A stretch of 64,000 bases of DNA from Paractinoplanes aksuensis. GTDB taxonomy: Bacteria > Actinomycetota > Actinomycetes > Mycobacteriales > Micromonosporaceae. Location of the stretch: contig NZ_JAMYJR010000006.1 in NCBI RefSeq assembly GCF_024137025.1, forward strand, positions 41,338-105,337, read 5' to 3'. Shown here in pieces: positions 33,759-41,182 of this stretch. The translations under genes were made by a program, and so were the position numbers. Under the pieces are notes generated by a model. That model did not search any database. It was not told where the DNA came from and saw nothing but the letters and a program-made list of their open reading frames with translations. Positions within the stretch are counted from its first letter, which is position 1. Every line of letters begins with the position of its first letter.

Positions 33759-34411
33759 CCAGCGTGCTCGTCGCCGACGACCAGATCCTCGTGCGGGCCG
33801 GCCTGGCCGCCCTGATCCGGGCCGCGCCGGGCTTCGAGGTGGTCGGCGAGGCCGCCGACGGCCGGCAAGCGATCGACCTTGCCGCCGCGTTGCGCCCGCA
33901 GGTCGTGCTCATGGACATCCGGATGCCGGGCATCGACGGCGTGGCGGCCACGGCCCGCATCCTGGCCGGTCCCCGTCCGGCGCCGCGGGTGCTGGTGCTC
34001 ACCACGTTCGATCTCGACGAGTACATCTACGCCGCGCTGCGGGCCGGCGCCAGCGGCTTCCTGCTCAAGGAGACTCCGCCCGAGCGTCTGCTGTCGGCCA
34101 TCCGTACGGTGGCTGAGGGTGACACGCTGTTGACCCCGAGCGTCACTCGGCGCTTGGTCGAGGCATTCGTGCCGCCGGTGCGGGCCGCTCCCGAGCTCAG
34201 CCCGCTGACCGCCCGCGAGATCGAGATCCTGCGCCTGGTCGGCAGCGGCCGCACCAACGCAGCGATCGCCGAGGCGCTGGTCGTCAGCGAGGCGACGGTG
34301 AAGACCCATTTGGCCCGATTGATGGGCAAGCTCGCGCTCTCGAGCCGGGCCCAGGTGGTCGTGACGGCGTACGAGACCGGCCTCATTGTCCCTGGTCGGC
34401 GCGAAGTCTGA
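33755..34411 (+). CDS. NarL/FixJ-family response regulator
   Basis: Response regulator of 218 residues. Receiver with ADDQ at 7-10, Asp54 in VLMDIRMPGIDG and Lys in LLKET near 107. LuxR-type helix-turn-helix at the end: LTAREIEILRLVGSGRTNAA and VSEATVKTHLARLMGKL. Second gene of the DesK-like pair. Targets are not evident; the next gene begins 121 bases on behind its own promoter. Confidence 0.94.
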   Translation: MTSVLVADDQILVRAGLAALIRAAPGFEVVGEAADGRQAIDLAAALRPQVVLMDIRMPGIDGVAATARILAGPRPAPRVLVLTTFDLDEYIYAALRAGASGFLLKETPPERLLSAIRTVAEGDTLLTPSVTRRLVEAFVPPVRAAPELSPLTAREIEILRLVGSGRTNAAIAEALVVSEATVKTHLARLMGKLALSSRAQVVVTAYETGLIVPGRREV

Positions 34412-34445
34412 TGTTTCGTCGCACGGTGGAAACGTCTTCGAAACA

Positions 34446-34510
34446 TTGACTCAATGCAGAATGCATTCTAGGTTGTGGCCTACGTCACGAACCGGTCACC
34501 CGTGGTGACC
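34446..34510 (+). promoter_or_regulatory. SigA-like promoter with palindromic operator in spacer
   Basis: TTGACT (34446-34451), exactly 17 bases, TAGGTT (34469-34474). The perfect 12-bp palindrome AGAATGCATTCT (34458-34469) fills the spacer, where a repressor would block polymerase. A second inverted repeat, GGTCACC-CGT-GGTGACC (34494-34510), lies after the likely transcription start. Confidence 0.75.
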
Positions 34511-34532
34511 GAAGATTCGTAGGAGCCCGCCC

Positions 34533-36158
34533 ATGTCCGTGAACCCCCAGGAGCCCTCAACCAAAACTCGAACGGTCGACGCTGTGATCGTCGGCGCCGG
34601 ATTCTCCGGCCTGTATCTGCTGCACAAGCTGCGGCAGCAAAACCTGACCGCCGTCGTCTTCGAGGCCGGGACCGGCGTCGGCGGCACCTGGTACTGGAAC
34701 CGCTACCCCGGCGCCCGGGTCGACGTCGAAAGCCTCGCTTACTCGTACTCCTTCTCCGAGGATCTCGAGCAGGAGTACCCGTGGGAGGAGCGCTACCCCA
34801 CGCAGCCCGAGATCCTCAAGTACGCGAACCACGTCGCCGACCGCTTCGACCTGCGCAAGGACATCGTCTTCCGGACCCGCGTCACGAGCGCGGCCTGGGC
34901 CGAGGACCAGCGGACGTGGCTCGTGCGCACCGAGCACGAGGACGCCGTCACCGCCCGTTTCCTGATCATGGCAACCGGCTGCCTCTCCGCGCCGAAGCTG
35001 CCCGAGGTCCCCGGCATCGAGAACTTCAAAGGCACCTCGTACCAGACCTCGCGCTGGCCGCACGAACAGATCGACTTCACCGGTCAGCGGGTCGGCATCA
35101 TCGGTACGGGATCCTCGGGCGTCCAGTCCATCCCGGTCATCGCCGAGACGGCCGACAGCCTGACTGTCTTTCAGCGCACCCCGTCGTACTCGCTCCCGGC
35201 CCGCAACCGGCGCCTGCGCGACGACGAGATCGCCGCGATGCGCGAGAACTACCGGGCGTACCGCAAGGCGCAGCGCGAATCCGGCGCCGGCGTCCCCGTC
35301 GAGGTCCCCACCAAGTCCGCGCTCGAAGTGTCCGAGCCGGAACGGAACGCGGCCTTCGAGGCGGCGTGGGAGAGCGGCAGCCTGGTCAACCTGCTGTCGA
35401 CGTTCACCGACTTCGCCACCAACCAGCAGGCCAACGACACGGCCAAGCGCTGGATCCACGGCAAGATCCGCGACATCGTCCAGGACCCGCAGACCGCCGA
35501 GGACCTGTGTCCCGACTATCCGGTCGGCACCAAGCGGCCCTGCCTCGATACCAACTATTACGAGACGTTCAACGAACCTCATGTGCACCTGGTCAATCTG
35601 AAGCGCACCCCGCTGGTGGAAGTGACCGACAAGGGCATCCGGACCAGCGAGCAGGAGCACGAGTTCGACGTCATCGTGTATGCGACCGGCTTCGACGCCA
35701 TGACCGGCGCGCTGACCAACGTCGACATCCGTGGCCGCGACGGCCTCTCGCTCAAGGAGACGTGGAGCGCCGGCCCGCGCACCTACCTCGGCATCGGCTC
35801 GGCCGGCTTCCCCAACCTGTTCATGATCACGGGTCCCGGCAGTCCGTCCGTGCTGTCCAACATGATCGTCTCGATCGAACAGCACGTCGACTGGGTCAAC
35901 GACGTCATCGCCCATCTCGACCGTGAAGGCCTGCGCACCATCGAGGCCACCCCCGCCGCGCAGGACGACTGGGTCGACCACGTCAACCTGCTCGCCAGCT
36001 ACACGCTCTACCCGCGCGCCAACTCGTGGTACATGGGCGCGAACGTCCCCGGCAAGACCAGGGTGTTCATGCCGTACTGCGGCGGCGTGGGGGAGTACCG
36101 CAAGAAGTGCGACGACGTAGCCGCCCGCGGCTACGAGGGATTCGAACTGGCCCGTTAA
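34533..36158 (+). CDS. flavin-binding monooxygenase, Baeyer-Villiger type
   Basis: FAD/NADPH enzyme of 541 residues, size and order of cyclohexanone-monooxygenase-type Baeyer-Villiger enzymes. FAD motif GAGFSG at 21-26, GTWYWNRYPGARVD near 51, NADPH motif GTGSSG at 191-196, and ATG motif YATGFD near 387. The fingerprint FxGxxxHxxxWP reads FKGTSYQTSRWP (165-176), with Gln171 where His is standard. Followed after 11 bases by an esterase, a logical pair: ketone to ester, ester to acid and alcohol. Regulated by the palindrome upstream. Confidence 0.88.
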   Translation: MSVNPQEPSTKTRTVDAVIVGAGFSGLYLLHKLRQQNLTAVVFEAGTGVGGTWYWNRYPGARVDVESLAYSYSFSEDLEQEYPWEERYPTQPEILKYANHVADRFDLRKDIVFRTRVTSAAWAEDQRTWLVRTEHEDAVTARFLIMATGCLSAPKLPEVPGIENFKGTSYQTSRWPHEQIDFTGQRVGIIGTGSSGVQSIPVIAETADSLTVFQRTPSYSLPARNRRLRDDEIAAMRENYRAYRKAQRESGAGVPVEVPTKSALEVSEPERNAAFEAAWESGSLVNLLSTFTDFATNQQANDTAKRWIHGKIRDIVQDPQTAEDLCPDYPVGTKRPCLDTNYYETFNEPHVHLVNLKRTPLVEVTDKGIRTSEQEHEFDVIVYATGFDAMTGALTNVDIRGRDGLSLKETWSAGPRTYLGIGSAGFPNLFMITGPGSPSVLSNMIVSIEQHVDWVNDVIAHLDREGLRTIEATPAAQDDWVDHVNLLASYTLYPRANSWYMGANVPGKTRVFMPYCGGVGEYRKKCDDVAARGYEGFELAR

Positions 36159-36169
36159 GGAGATTCGCC

Positions 36170-37120
36170 ATGTCTCGTCGTGAACTGATCGACCCCGAAG
36201 TCCGCGTGCCTCTGGACCAGCTGCTCGAGGCCATGCCCGGCGGTTTCAACTCGGTCCCCGACATCGTCCAGCGCCGGGCCACCGTCGAAGCCATGCTCAG
36301 CGGCATCGAGGTCCCGGACAACCCCAACGTCAGCAAGGACGACCGTACGATCCCCGGCCCCGAAGGCGAGCCGGACGTCACGGTCCGGGTGTACCGCCCG
36401 GTCAACGCCACCGGCCCGCTCCCCGGCATCTTCTTCATCCACGGCGGCGGGATGATCCTCGGCAGCGTCGAGGGTGAGGACGCGACGGCCACGCTGATCT
36501 GCGACCAGACCAACGCCCTGGTCGTCTCCGTCGAGTACCGGCTCTCGCCGGAACACCCGCACCCGGCGCCGGTCGAGGACTGCTACGCCGGCCTCGTGTG
36601 GATGGCGAAGAACGCGGCCGAGCTCGGCTTCGACCCGGACCGGCTGGCCATCTACGGGGCCAGCGCCGGCGGTGGGCTGACCATCGCGACGGCGCTGCTG
36701 GCCCGTGACCGGGGCGGCCCGGCCCTGAAGTACATGATGCCGATCTACCCGATGATCGACGACACGAACACGACGGCGTCGAGCGACGAGATCGTCGACA
36801 TCGGCATCTGGGACCGGGCCGGCAACATCGAGGCGTGGGCCTGGTATCTCGGCGGCCGGCCGGCCGACCAGTACGCGGCCCCGACCCGGGCCGAGGACCT
36901 GTCGGGTCTCCCGCCGGCGTTCATCGACGTCGGCACGGTCGACCTGTTCCGCGACGAGGACATCGCCTTCGCCCAGCGGTTGATGGCGGCCGGCGTACCG
37001 ACCGAACTGCACGTGCACCCGGGCAGCTACCACGCGGCCGAGACGTTCGCCGCCGACGCGGCCCTGTCCCAGCGGATCTGGGCCATGCGGCTCGACGCCC
37101 TCAGGCGCGCGCTGGCCTGA
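36170..37120 (+). CDS. alpha/beta hydrolase fold-3 esterase (HSL family)
   Basis: Esterase of 316 residues. Oxyanion HGGG at 91-94, nucleophile GASAGGG with Ser165, acid in VDLFRDED near 262 and His in GSYHAAE near 289. This is the hormone-sensitive-lipase group. AAGGAG sits eight bases before the ATG and directly after the monooxygenase stop, so the two are co-transcribed; it probably hydrolyses the ester made by that enzyme. A strong terminator follows. Confidence 0.9.
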   Translation: MSRRELIDPEVRVPLDQLLEAMPGGFNSVPDIVQRRATVEAMLSGIEVPDNPNVSKDDRTIPGPEGEPDVTVRVYRPVNATGPLPGIFFIHGGGMILGSVEGEDATATLICDQTNALVVSVEYRLSPEHPHPAPVEDCYAGLVWMAKNAAELGFDPDRLAIYGASAGGGLTIATALLARDRGGPALKYMMPIYPMIDDTNTTASSDEIVDIGIWDRAGNIEAWAWYLGGRPADQYAAPTRAEDLSGLPPAFIDVGTVDLFRDEDIAFAQRLMAAGVPTELHVHPGSYHAAETFAADAALSQRIWAMRLDALRRALA

Positions 37121-37126
37121 CGGCCA

Positions 37127-37160
37127 CCGGGCCGGCCGGCTTCAAAGCCGGTCGGCCCGG
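37127..37160 (+). terminator. terminator of monooxygenase-esterase operon
   Basis: CCGGGCCGGCCGGC (37127-37140), loop TTCAAA, GCCGGTCGGCCCGG (37147-37160): 14 pairs with one G-T wobble. Confidence 0.88.
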
Positions 37161-37242
37161 ATCTGGCGTGATTTCTGTTGTCGCGACGGGCCGGCGGCAT
37201 CTACGGCAGTGAGGCGGCTCCGGCTTTCCCCGGGCGGAGTCC

Positions 37243-38478
37243 GACGTGCCGAGCGCCTCGACCACCTCGGGGACGCAGCTGCAGCAGTACGCCTGCGGCG
37301 ACGGCACCGAGACGAATCAGCTGTGGACGTTCGCCGTCGACCGCCGCGTCGGGCAAGTTCGTCGTGAGGAGCGTCGCCACCGGCCTGTTTATCAGCAACA
37401 AGGACGGCTCGACGGCGGGCAAAATCCGATCGTCGAGGAGACGTGCTCGGACATCGCGCGCATGCAGTGGTCGTTCAACTAAGTCTCCGGCCCGACCGCG
37501 CCGACCTCGCCCCCTCCGACCGGCACGACCGGGCGGCAGATGGAAGACCTGGACCGCGGGCTGGTCAGCGTGCGGTCGGGCAGCAACAACCTCGTGTCGT
37601 GGCGACTGCTGGGCACCGAGGCCCAGGGCATCGGCTTCAATGTGTACCGCGCCGGGACGAAGCTGAACAGCACGCCCATCACGGCTTCGACCAATTACCT
37701 CGACCCGGGCGCGGCGGCCAATGCTTCGTACACGGTGAGGGCGGTTGTCGACGGCGCCGAGCAGGGTGACTCACCGGCCTCGTTGAGCTTCGCCAACGGC
37801 GACCTCGACGTGCGCATGCAGGTGCCGGCGGGTGGGACGACGCCGGACGGGATGGCCTACACCTACTCGGCCGACGACGCCTCGATCGCCGACGCGGACG
37901 GCGACGGCCGGGACGAGATCATGTACGGGGCGGCCGCGATCGACGACAACGGCAGCCTGCTGTGGCGGTCCGGCCTCGGTCACGGCGACTCGCTGCACGT
38001 CGGCGATCTGATCCCGTCGCGGGCCGGGCTCGAGGTCTACCGCCCTTCCGAGAGCACCTCGCAGCCGACCGACGCGATGCTCGCCGCCCGCACCGGCGCC
38101 CGGATCTGGACCCACGCCTCGTGCGGCTGCGACAACGGCCGCGGCGTCGCCGGCGACATCTACGCGGGCAGCGCCGGCGCCGAAGCCTGGTCGTCCTCAG
38201 TGGACGGTTTGTCGAACACCAGTGGCCAGAACGTAGGCCGCAAGCCGTCGTCGACCAACTTCCTGATCCGGTGGGACGGCGACCCGGTGCGCGAACTGCT
38301 CGACCAGACCCGCATCGACAAGTACGGCACGGGTGGGGACACCCGGCTGCTCACTGCGTCCGGGGTCAGCTCCAACAACACCACCAAGGCCACCCCGGCC
38401 CTGTCGGGCGACCTGTTCGGCGACTGGCGGGAGGAAGTGGTCTGGCGGCTCAGCGACTCACGGGCGGTCAGCCCTTGA
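37243..38478 (+). pseudogene. decayed ricin-lectin/PL11 rhamnogalacturonan lyase
   Basis: Broken gene. Residues like VPSASTTSGTQLQQYACGDG (ricin-B lectin) start mid-domain with no signal peptide. The lectin part shifts frame near 37345 (to GKFVVRSVATGLFISNKDGS) and returns near 37420 (NPIVEETCSDIARMQWSFN, stop). From 37540 a PL11 lyase reads MEDLDRGLVSVRSGSNNLVS through YTYSADDASIADADGDG and then straight into RDEIMYGAAAIDDNG; in full-length enzymes, as I remember them, some 150-200 residues lie between these. The end, WRLSDSRAVSP, lacks the usual final strands. It once cut the rhamnogalacturonan backbone of pectin. Confidence 0.8.
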
Positions 38479-38502
38479 CCAAGACGCACCACCTGGTCGC
38501 GG

Positions 38503-39150
38503 TCACCCGCGGGCGTCGCCCGGCAGGAACAGTTTGGCCGCGTCGCGGGCCTCGGCGTGGGCCCGGCGACGGCCGGTGTCGGCGTCGGCGGTGGCCAGGT
38601 TGGGCCGGAAGTGGATGCTGCGGATGTCCTCGACGCCGGCCCACCGCAACCACTCTTCGAGGTACGGGGCCTGGAAGTCGGCGCCGAAGGCCGGGCCCCG
38701 CTCCGGCCCGTAGACCGCGCTCGTGTAGATCACGGCGGCGCGCTTGCCCCGCAACAGGCCGCGGTAGCCGGCGACAGGGTCGAAGCCGAAGACCAGGCCG
38801 GGCTGGCTCACGACGTCGATGAACTGCTTGAGGATGTACGGAACCCCGGCATTCCACATCGGCACGCTCAGCACGTACCGGTCGTAGGAGTCGAACCGGC
38901 GGAACGTGTCGATCGCGGCCTGCCACGCCTGGGCCGCCGCGCCCTGAGGTTCCTCCCCGGCGAAGACCGCCATCTTGGCCGCGGCCGCGTCGGGCCCGAA
39001 GGCGGGCAGGGTGCCGTCCCACAGGTCGTACTCGTCGATCGGTGTTTCCGGGGAGACCTCGCGCAGCGTGTCGAGGAACGTGGCCGCGATGGCCAGCGAC
39101 TCGGACTGCGGACCGCGAGGCGAGGCGGAGAGGTGCAGGACCTTGTGCAT
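38503..39150 (-). CDS. FMN-dependent NADH-azoreductase (quinone reductase)
   Basis: Flavodoxin-fold reductase of 215 residues of the AzoR family. HLSASPRGPQSESLAIA binds FMN phosphate, VPMWNAGVPYILKQFIDVVS is the family hallmark, and TSAVYGPERGPAFGADFQAPYLEEWLRWAGV the second flavin loop (read in parts). Reduces quinones or azo compounds by two electrons. ATG at 39150 begins the fold. Divergent from a MarR gene with two palindromes between, so repressed by it until an electrophile appears. Confidence 0.9.
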   Translation of the reverse strand: MHKVLHLSASPRGPQSESLAIAATFLDTLREVSPETPIDEYDLWDGTLPAFGPDAAAAKMAVFAGEEPQGAAAQAWQAAIDTFRRFDSYDRYVLSVPMWNAGVPYILKQFIDVVSQPGLVFGFDPVAGYRGLLRGKRAAVIYTSAVYGPERGPAFGADFQAPYLEEWLRWAGVEDIRSIHFRPNLATADADTGRRRAHAEARDAAKLFLPGDARG

Positions 39151-39172
39151 GACGGGAGCCCTTCTCGGAGAA

Positions 39173-39231
39173 TGCGTGCGCACGCACATTGTTACGCTGA
39201 TGCGTGCGCACGCACAAGAGTTGGCTAGGCT
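39173..39231. promoter_or_regulatory. two identical 14-bp palindromes in the azoR-marR gap
   Basis: TGCGTGCGCACGCA occurs at 39173-39186 and 39201-39214, 28 bases centre to centre; both sit in the longer common string ATGCGTGCGCACGCACA on offset frames. The second lies just upstream of TAGGCT (39226-39231), the -10 of the marR gene. The MarR protein itself is the obvious binder. Confidence 0.8.
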
Positions 39232-39237
39232 GGGGTG

Positions 39238-39669
39238 ATGGGCGACACCGACACGGCCGCGTGGGCGGCCCTGCTGCGCGTGCACGCGGCACTGGTCCCA
39301 CACATGGACAAAGAGTTGCAGGCTGCCTGTGGCTTGCCGCTGACCTGGTACGACGTGCTGCTCGAGCTCAATTCGGCCCCCGGCCGCCGGCTCAGCATGA
39401 CCGAACTGGGAGATGTGGCGGTGGTCAGCCGCACTCGCGCCAGCCGCGTCGTCGACCAGCTGGTCGCAGCCGGCCTGGTGATCCGGGAAACCAACCCCGA
39501 CGACAAACGCTCGGCGTACGCGGTGATCACCGACGCCGGCCGCAAACGCCTGCGCGCCGCCGCACCGACCTATCTGGCCGCGATCGAGCGCCTGTTCACA
39601 TCCCGCATGACCAAGACGGAAGCGGCCACGGTGGCCGCCGCACTGGAAAAGGTCCTGGCCGCCGAATAA
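39238..39669 (+). CDS. MarR-family transcriptional regulator
   Basis: Winged-helix regulator of 143 residues. LPLTWYDVLLELNSAPGRRL starts the fold, MTELGDVAVVSRTRASRVVD is the recognition helix region, and RETNPDDKRSAYAVITDAG the wing. Divergent from azoreductase. ATG at 39238 is six bases after TAGGCT, so leaderless; an adjacent GTG at 39235 is possible. No conserved redox Cys near the N-terminus apart from Cys in QAACGLPL near residue 25, which might sense electrophiles. Confidence 0.9.
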   Translation: MGDTDTAAWAALLRVHAALVPHMDKELQAACGLPLTWYDVLLELNSAPGRRLSMTELGDVAVVSRTRASRVVDQLVAAGLVIRETNPDDKRSAYAVITDAGRKRLRAAAPTYLAAIERLFTSRMTKTEAATVAAALEKVLAAE

Positions 39670-39672
39670 CCG

Positions 39673-39685
39673 GCCGCCTCGCGGC
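39673..39685. terminator. short convergent terminator
   Basis: GCCGC-CTC-GCGGC (39673-39685) lies between the stops of marR and the methyltransferase; an outer CCGGCC/GGCCGG pair (39670, 39694) may extend it. Confidence 0.5.
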
Positions 39686-40404
39686 TACGGAGTGGCCGGC
39701 CGCAGCACTGCCAGGTACTCGTGTTCCGTCCGGAGCTCGGCCGGATCGATCCCGGCCAGCTTCAGGCCGGTGCCTTCGAGCAGCAGGGTCAGGTCGGCCG
39801 GTGAGTAGCAGCGCAACCTCTGGCTGATCGCCTCATCCGGCTGGTCGACCGGCCACCACGTGTCGGTGGCCGTGCACGTCACCTGGTCGAACGTGGTGCG
39901 CTCACGCAGCTCGTACGCGTATCCCTGCTCGGGGTCGGGTCGGCGATGCTCCTCGTCGCCGTGCCACGACTGCCAGACGAACGGATTACTCACGTCGATC
40001 AGCGCGGTGCCGCCGGGCCGCAGCCACTCACCGGCGATCCGGGCCAGAAGCCGCCGCTGGTCGGCGTCGCTACCCACCCCGAAGCCGTTGAAGTAACAAA
40101 CAACGTCAAATTCCTTCCCCAGCCGTACGGTGTAAAAGTCCTCATTGACGACGGTGAGCCGCTCCGCAGGCGTCTGAAACCGCACCCGATCAGTGAGCTC
40201 GACGGCAGTGACGGTGTGCCCGTCCGCCGCCAGCACCGCCGCCGTGGTCCCGTAGCCCGACCCGAGTTCCAAGACCCGCAACGGCCCGTCACCCACATGC
40301 GCGCGCACCTTGGCCGCACGCTCATGGTCTCGATCGCCGACCTTGGCCTCGGCCGGCCCCCACCAGGTCCCGGTCCGCGAATAGAACTCCTTGACCCACT
40401 CCAT
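39685..40404 (-). CDS. class I SAM-dependent methyltransferase
   Basis: Methyltransferase of 239 residues. SAM motif I VLELGSGYGTTAAVLA near 44-59, acidic end of strand 2 VTAVELTD near 68, motif II FDVVCYFNGFGVG and GGTALIDVSNPF near 130. EFYSRTGTWWGPAEAKVGDR at the start is a substrate-side lid. ATG start. Acceptor unknown; no pathway neighbours. Confidence 0.85.
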   Translation of the reverse strand: MEWVKEFYSRTGTWWGPAEAKVGDRDHERAAKVRAHVGDGPLRVLELGSGYGTTAAVLAADGHTVTAVELTDRVRFQTPAERLTVVNEDFYTVRLGKEFDVVCYFNGFGVGSDADQRRLLARIAGEWLRPGGTALIDVSNPFVWQSWHGDEEHRRPDPEQGYAYELRERTTFDQVTCTATDTWWPVDQPDEAISQRLRCYSPADLTLLLEGTGLKLAGIDPAELRTEHEYLAVLRPATP

Positions 40405-40706
40405 ACCGGCACCTCAACACGCCCCGCCACCCCGGGCAACCGGTTTCACGCCACCCGGCCCAGCCCCGCAATCGCCAATCGATTGCCGGACCCGGGTCCG
40501 GACCCGGACCCGAACCCGGGAGTGGGCAGCCGGCATCGGTAGCAGCACGGCCAGGGCAGCCGGCAGCGGCCGATCGCTGATCGCGGGCCGCTCGCCGGCA
40601 ACCGGCGTCGGCAGCGGCACCTGTAGCGGCAGCGGCCACCACCCGATCGCCCGGTCGATAATCGCTTGGCGTTCGGGTCGAGTGGCGGCTTGGCGGTGGC
40701 GGCCGA

Positions 40707-40820
40707 TCAGTCCGGCGCGGTGAGTAGCAGGTCGGTCAGGGCGAGGCCCAGGTGGAGGGTCAGGCGGGTGCGGCCGTCGTCGAGGTCGAGGCCGGTCAGG
40801 TCTCGTACTCGGGACAAGCG
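40707..40820 (-). pseudogene. C-terminal stump of a PucR/CdaR-type regulator
   Basis: RLSRVRDLTGLDLDDGRTRL followed by TLHLGLALTDLLLTAPD and TGA is the typical end of PucR-family regulators, right after their helix-turn-helix (which would read TVRYRL). The upstream sequence in the same frame is Arg/Gly-rich and does not continue the domain. Confidence 0.55.
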
Positions 40821-40847
40821 CCCGGGGCCTTCTGCCGCCAGGTCACC

Positions 40848-40879
40848 GCCTTCGTCACCGAATACTCGGCGACGAAGGC
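40848..40879. terminator. hairpin GCCTTCGTC/GACGAAGGC
   Basis: Nine-base arms (40848-40856, 40871-40879) enclose an inner CCGA-ATAC-TCGG stem. It is probably the leftover terminator of a lost gene. Confidence 0.45.
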
Positions 40880-41143
40880 GGCAACCACCACGGCCGCCTA
40901 GGACAGACACGCCTCCGCAGTACGGCGCATGCCTGTCTCGGCCGTCCGGGGCTCACGCGCCCCATCTTCGGGCGCGTACCTCTCGGCCATCGAGGGCGCA
41001 GGGACTGGGTCGGTTGGGCTCGTCTGTGCTCGCAACTGGCGAGCATGCGCGTACTCCCGCGACCAGTTCGTGTGTATCGCAGTCGGCCGGAATCGTGCGC
41101 CTGCAACGCGTGTGCGCTGCCCTGATGGCATGGTCAATCGCCG

Positions 41144-41174
41144 CGTGCACCCCCGGGTCGGCCGAGGGTGCACG
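41144..41174 (-). terminator. terminator of pectate lyase
   Basis: CGTGCACCC (41144-41152) pairs exactly with GGGTGCACG (41166-41174), just after the pectate lyase stop on the minus strand. Confidence 0.7.
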
Positions 41175-41182
41175 TTTGGCCG

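Larger units (their letters stand above)
40405..41143. other. 740-base gene-poor stretch
   Basis: GGACCCGGGTCC (40488-40499, perfect palindrome) is followed by GGACCC hexamer repeats to about 40517. Then AGCGGCC/GGCCGCT hairpins near 40560-40592, the PucR stump (40707-40820) and a 9+4-bp hairpin (40848-40879). A plus-strand frame ending near 40903 (AFCRQVTAFVTEYSATKAA) may be another gene stump that I cannot name. From 40905 to 41143 nothing is recognised. Confidence 0.5.
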
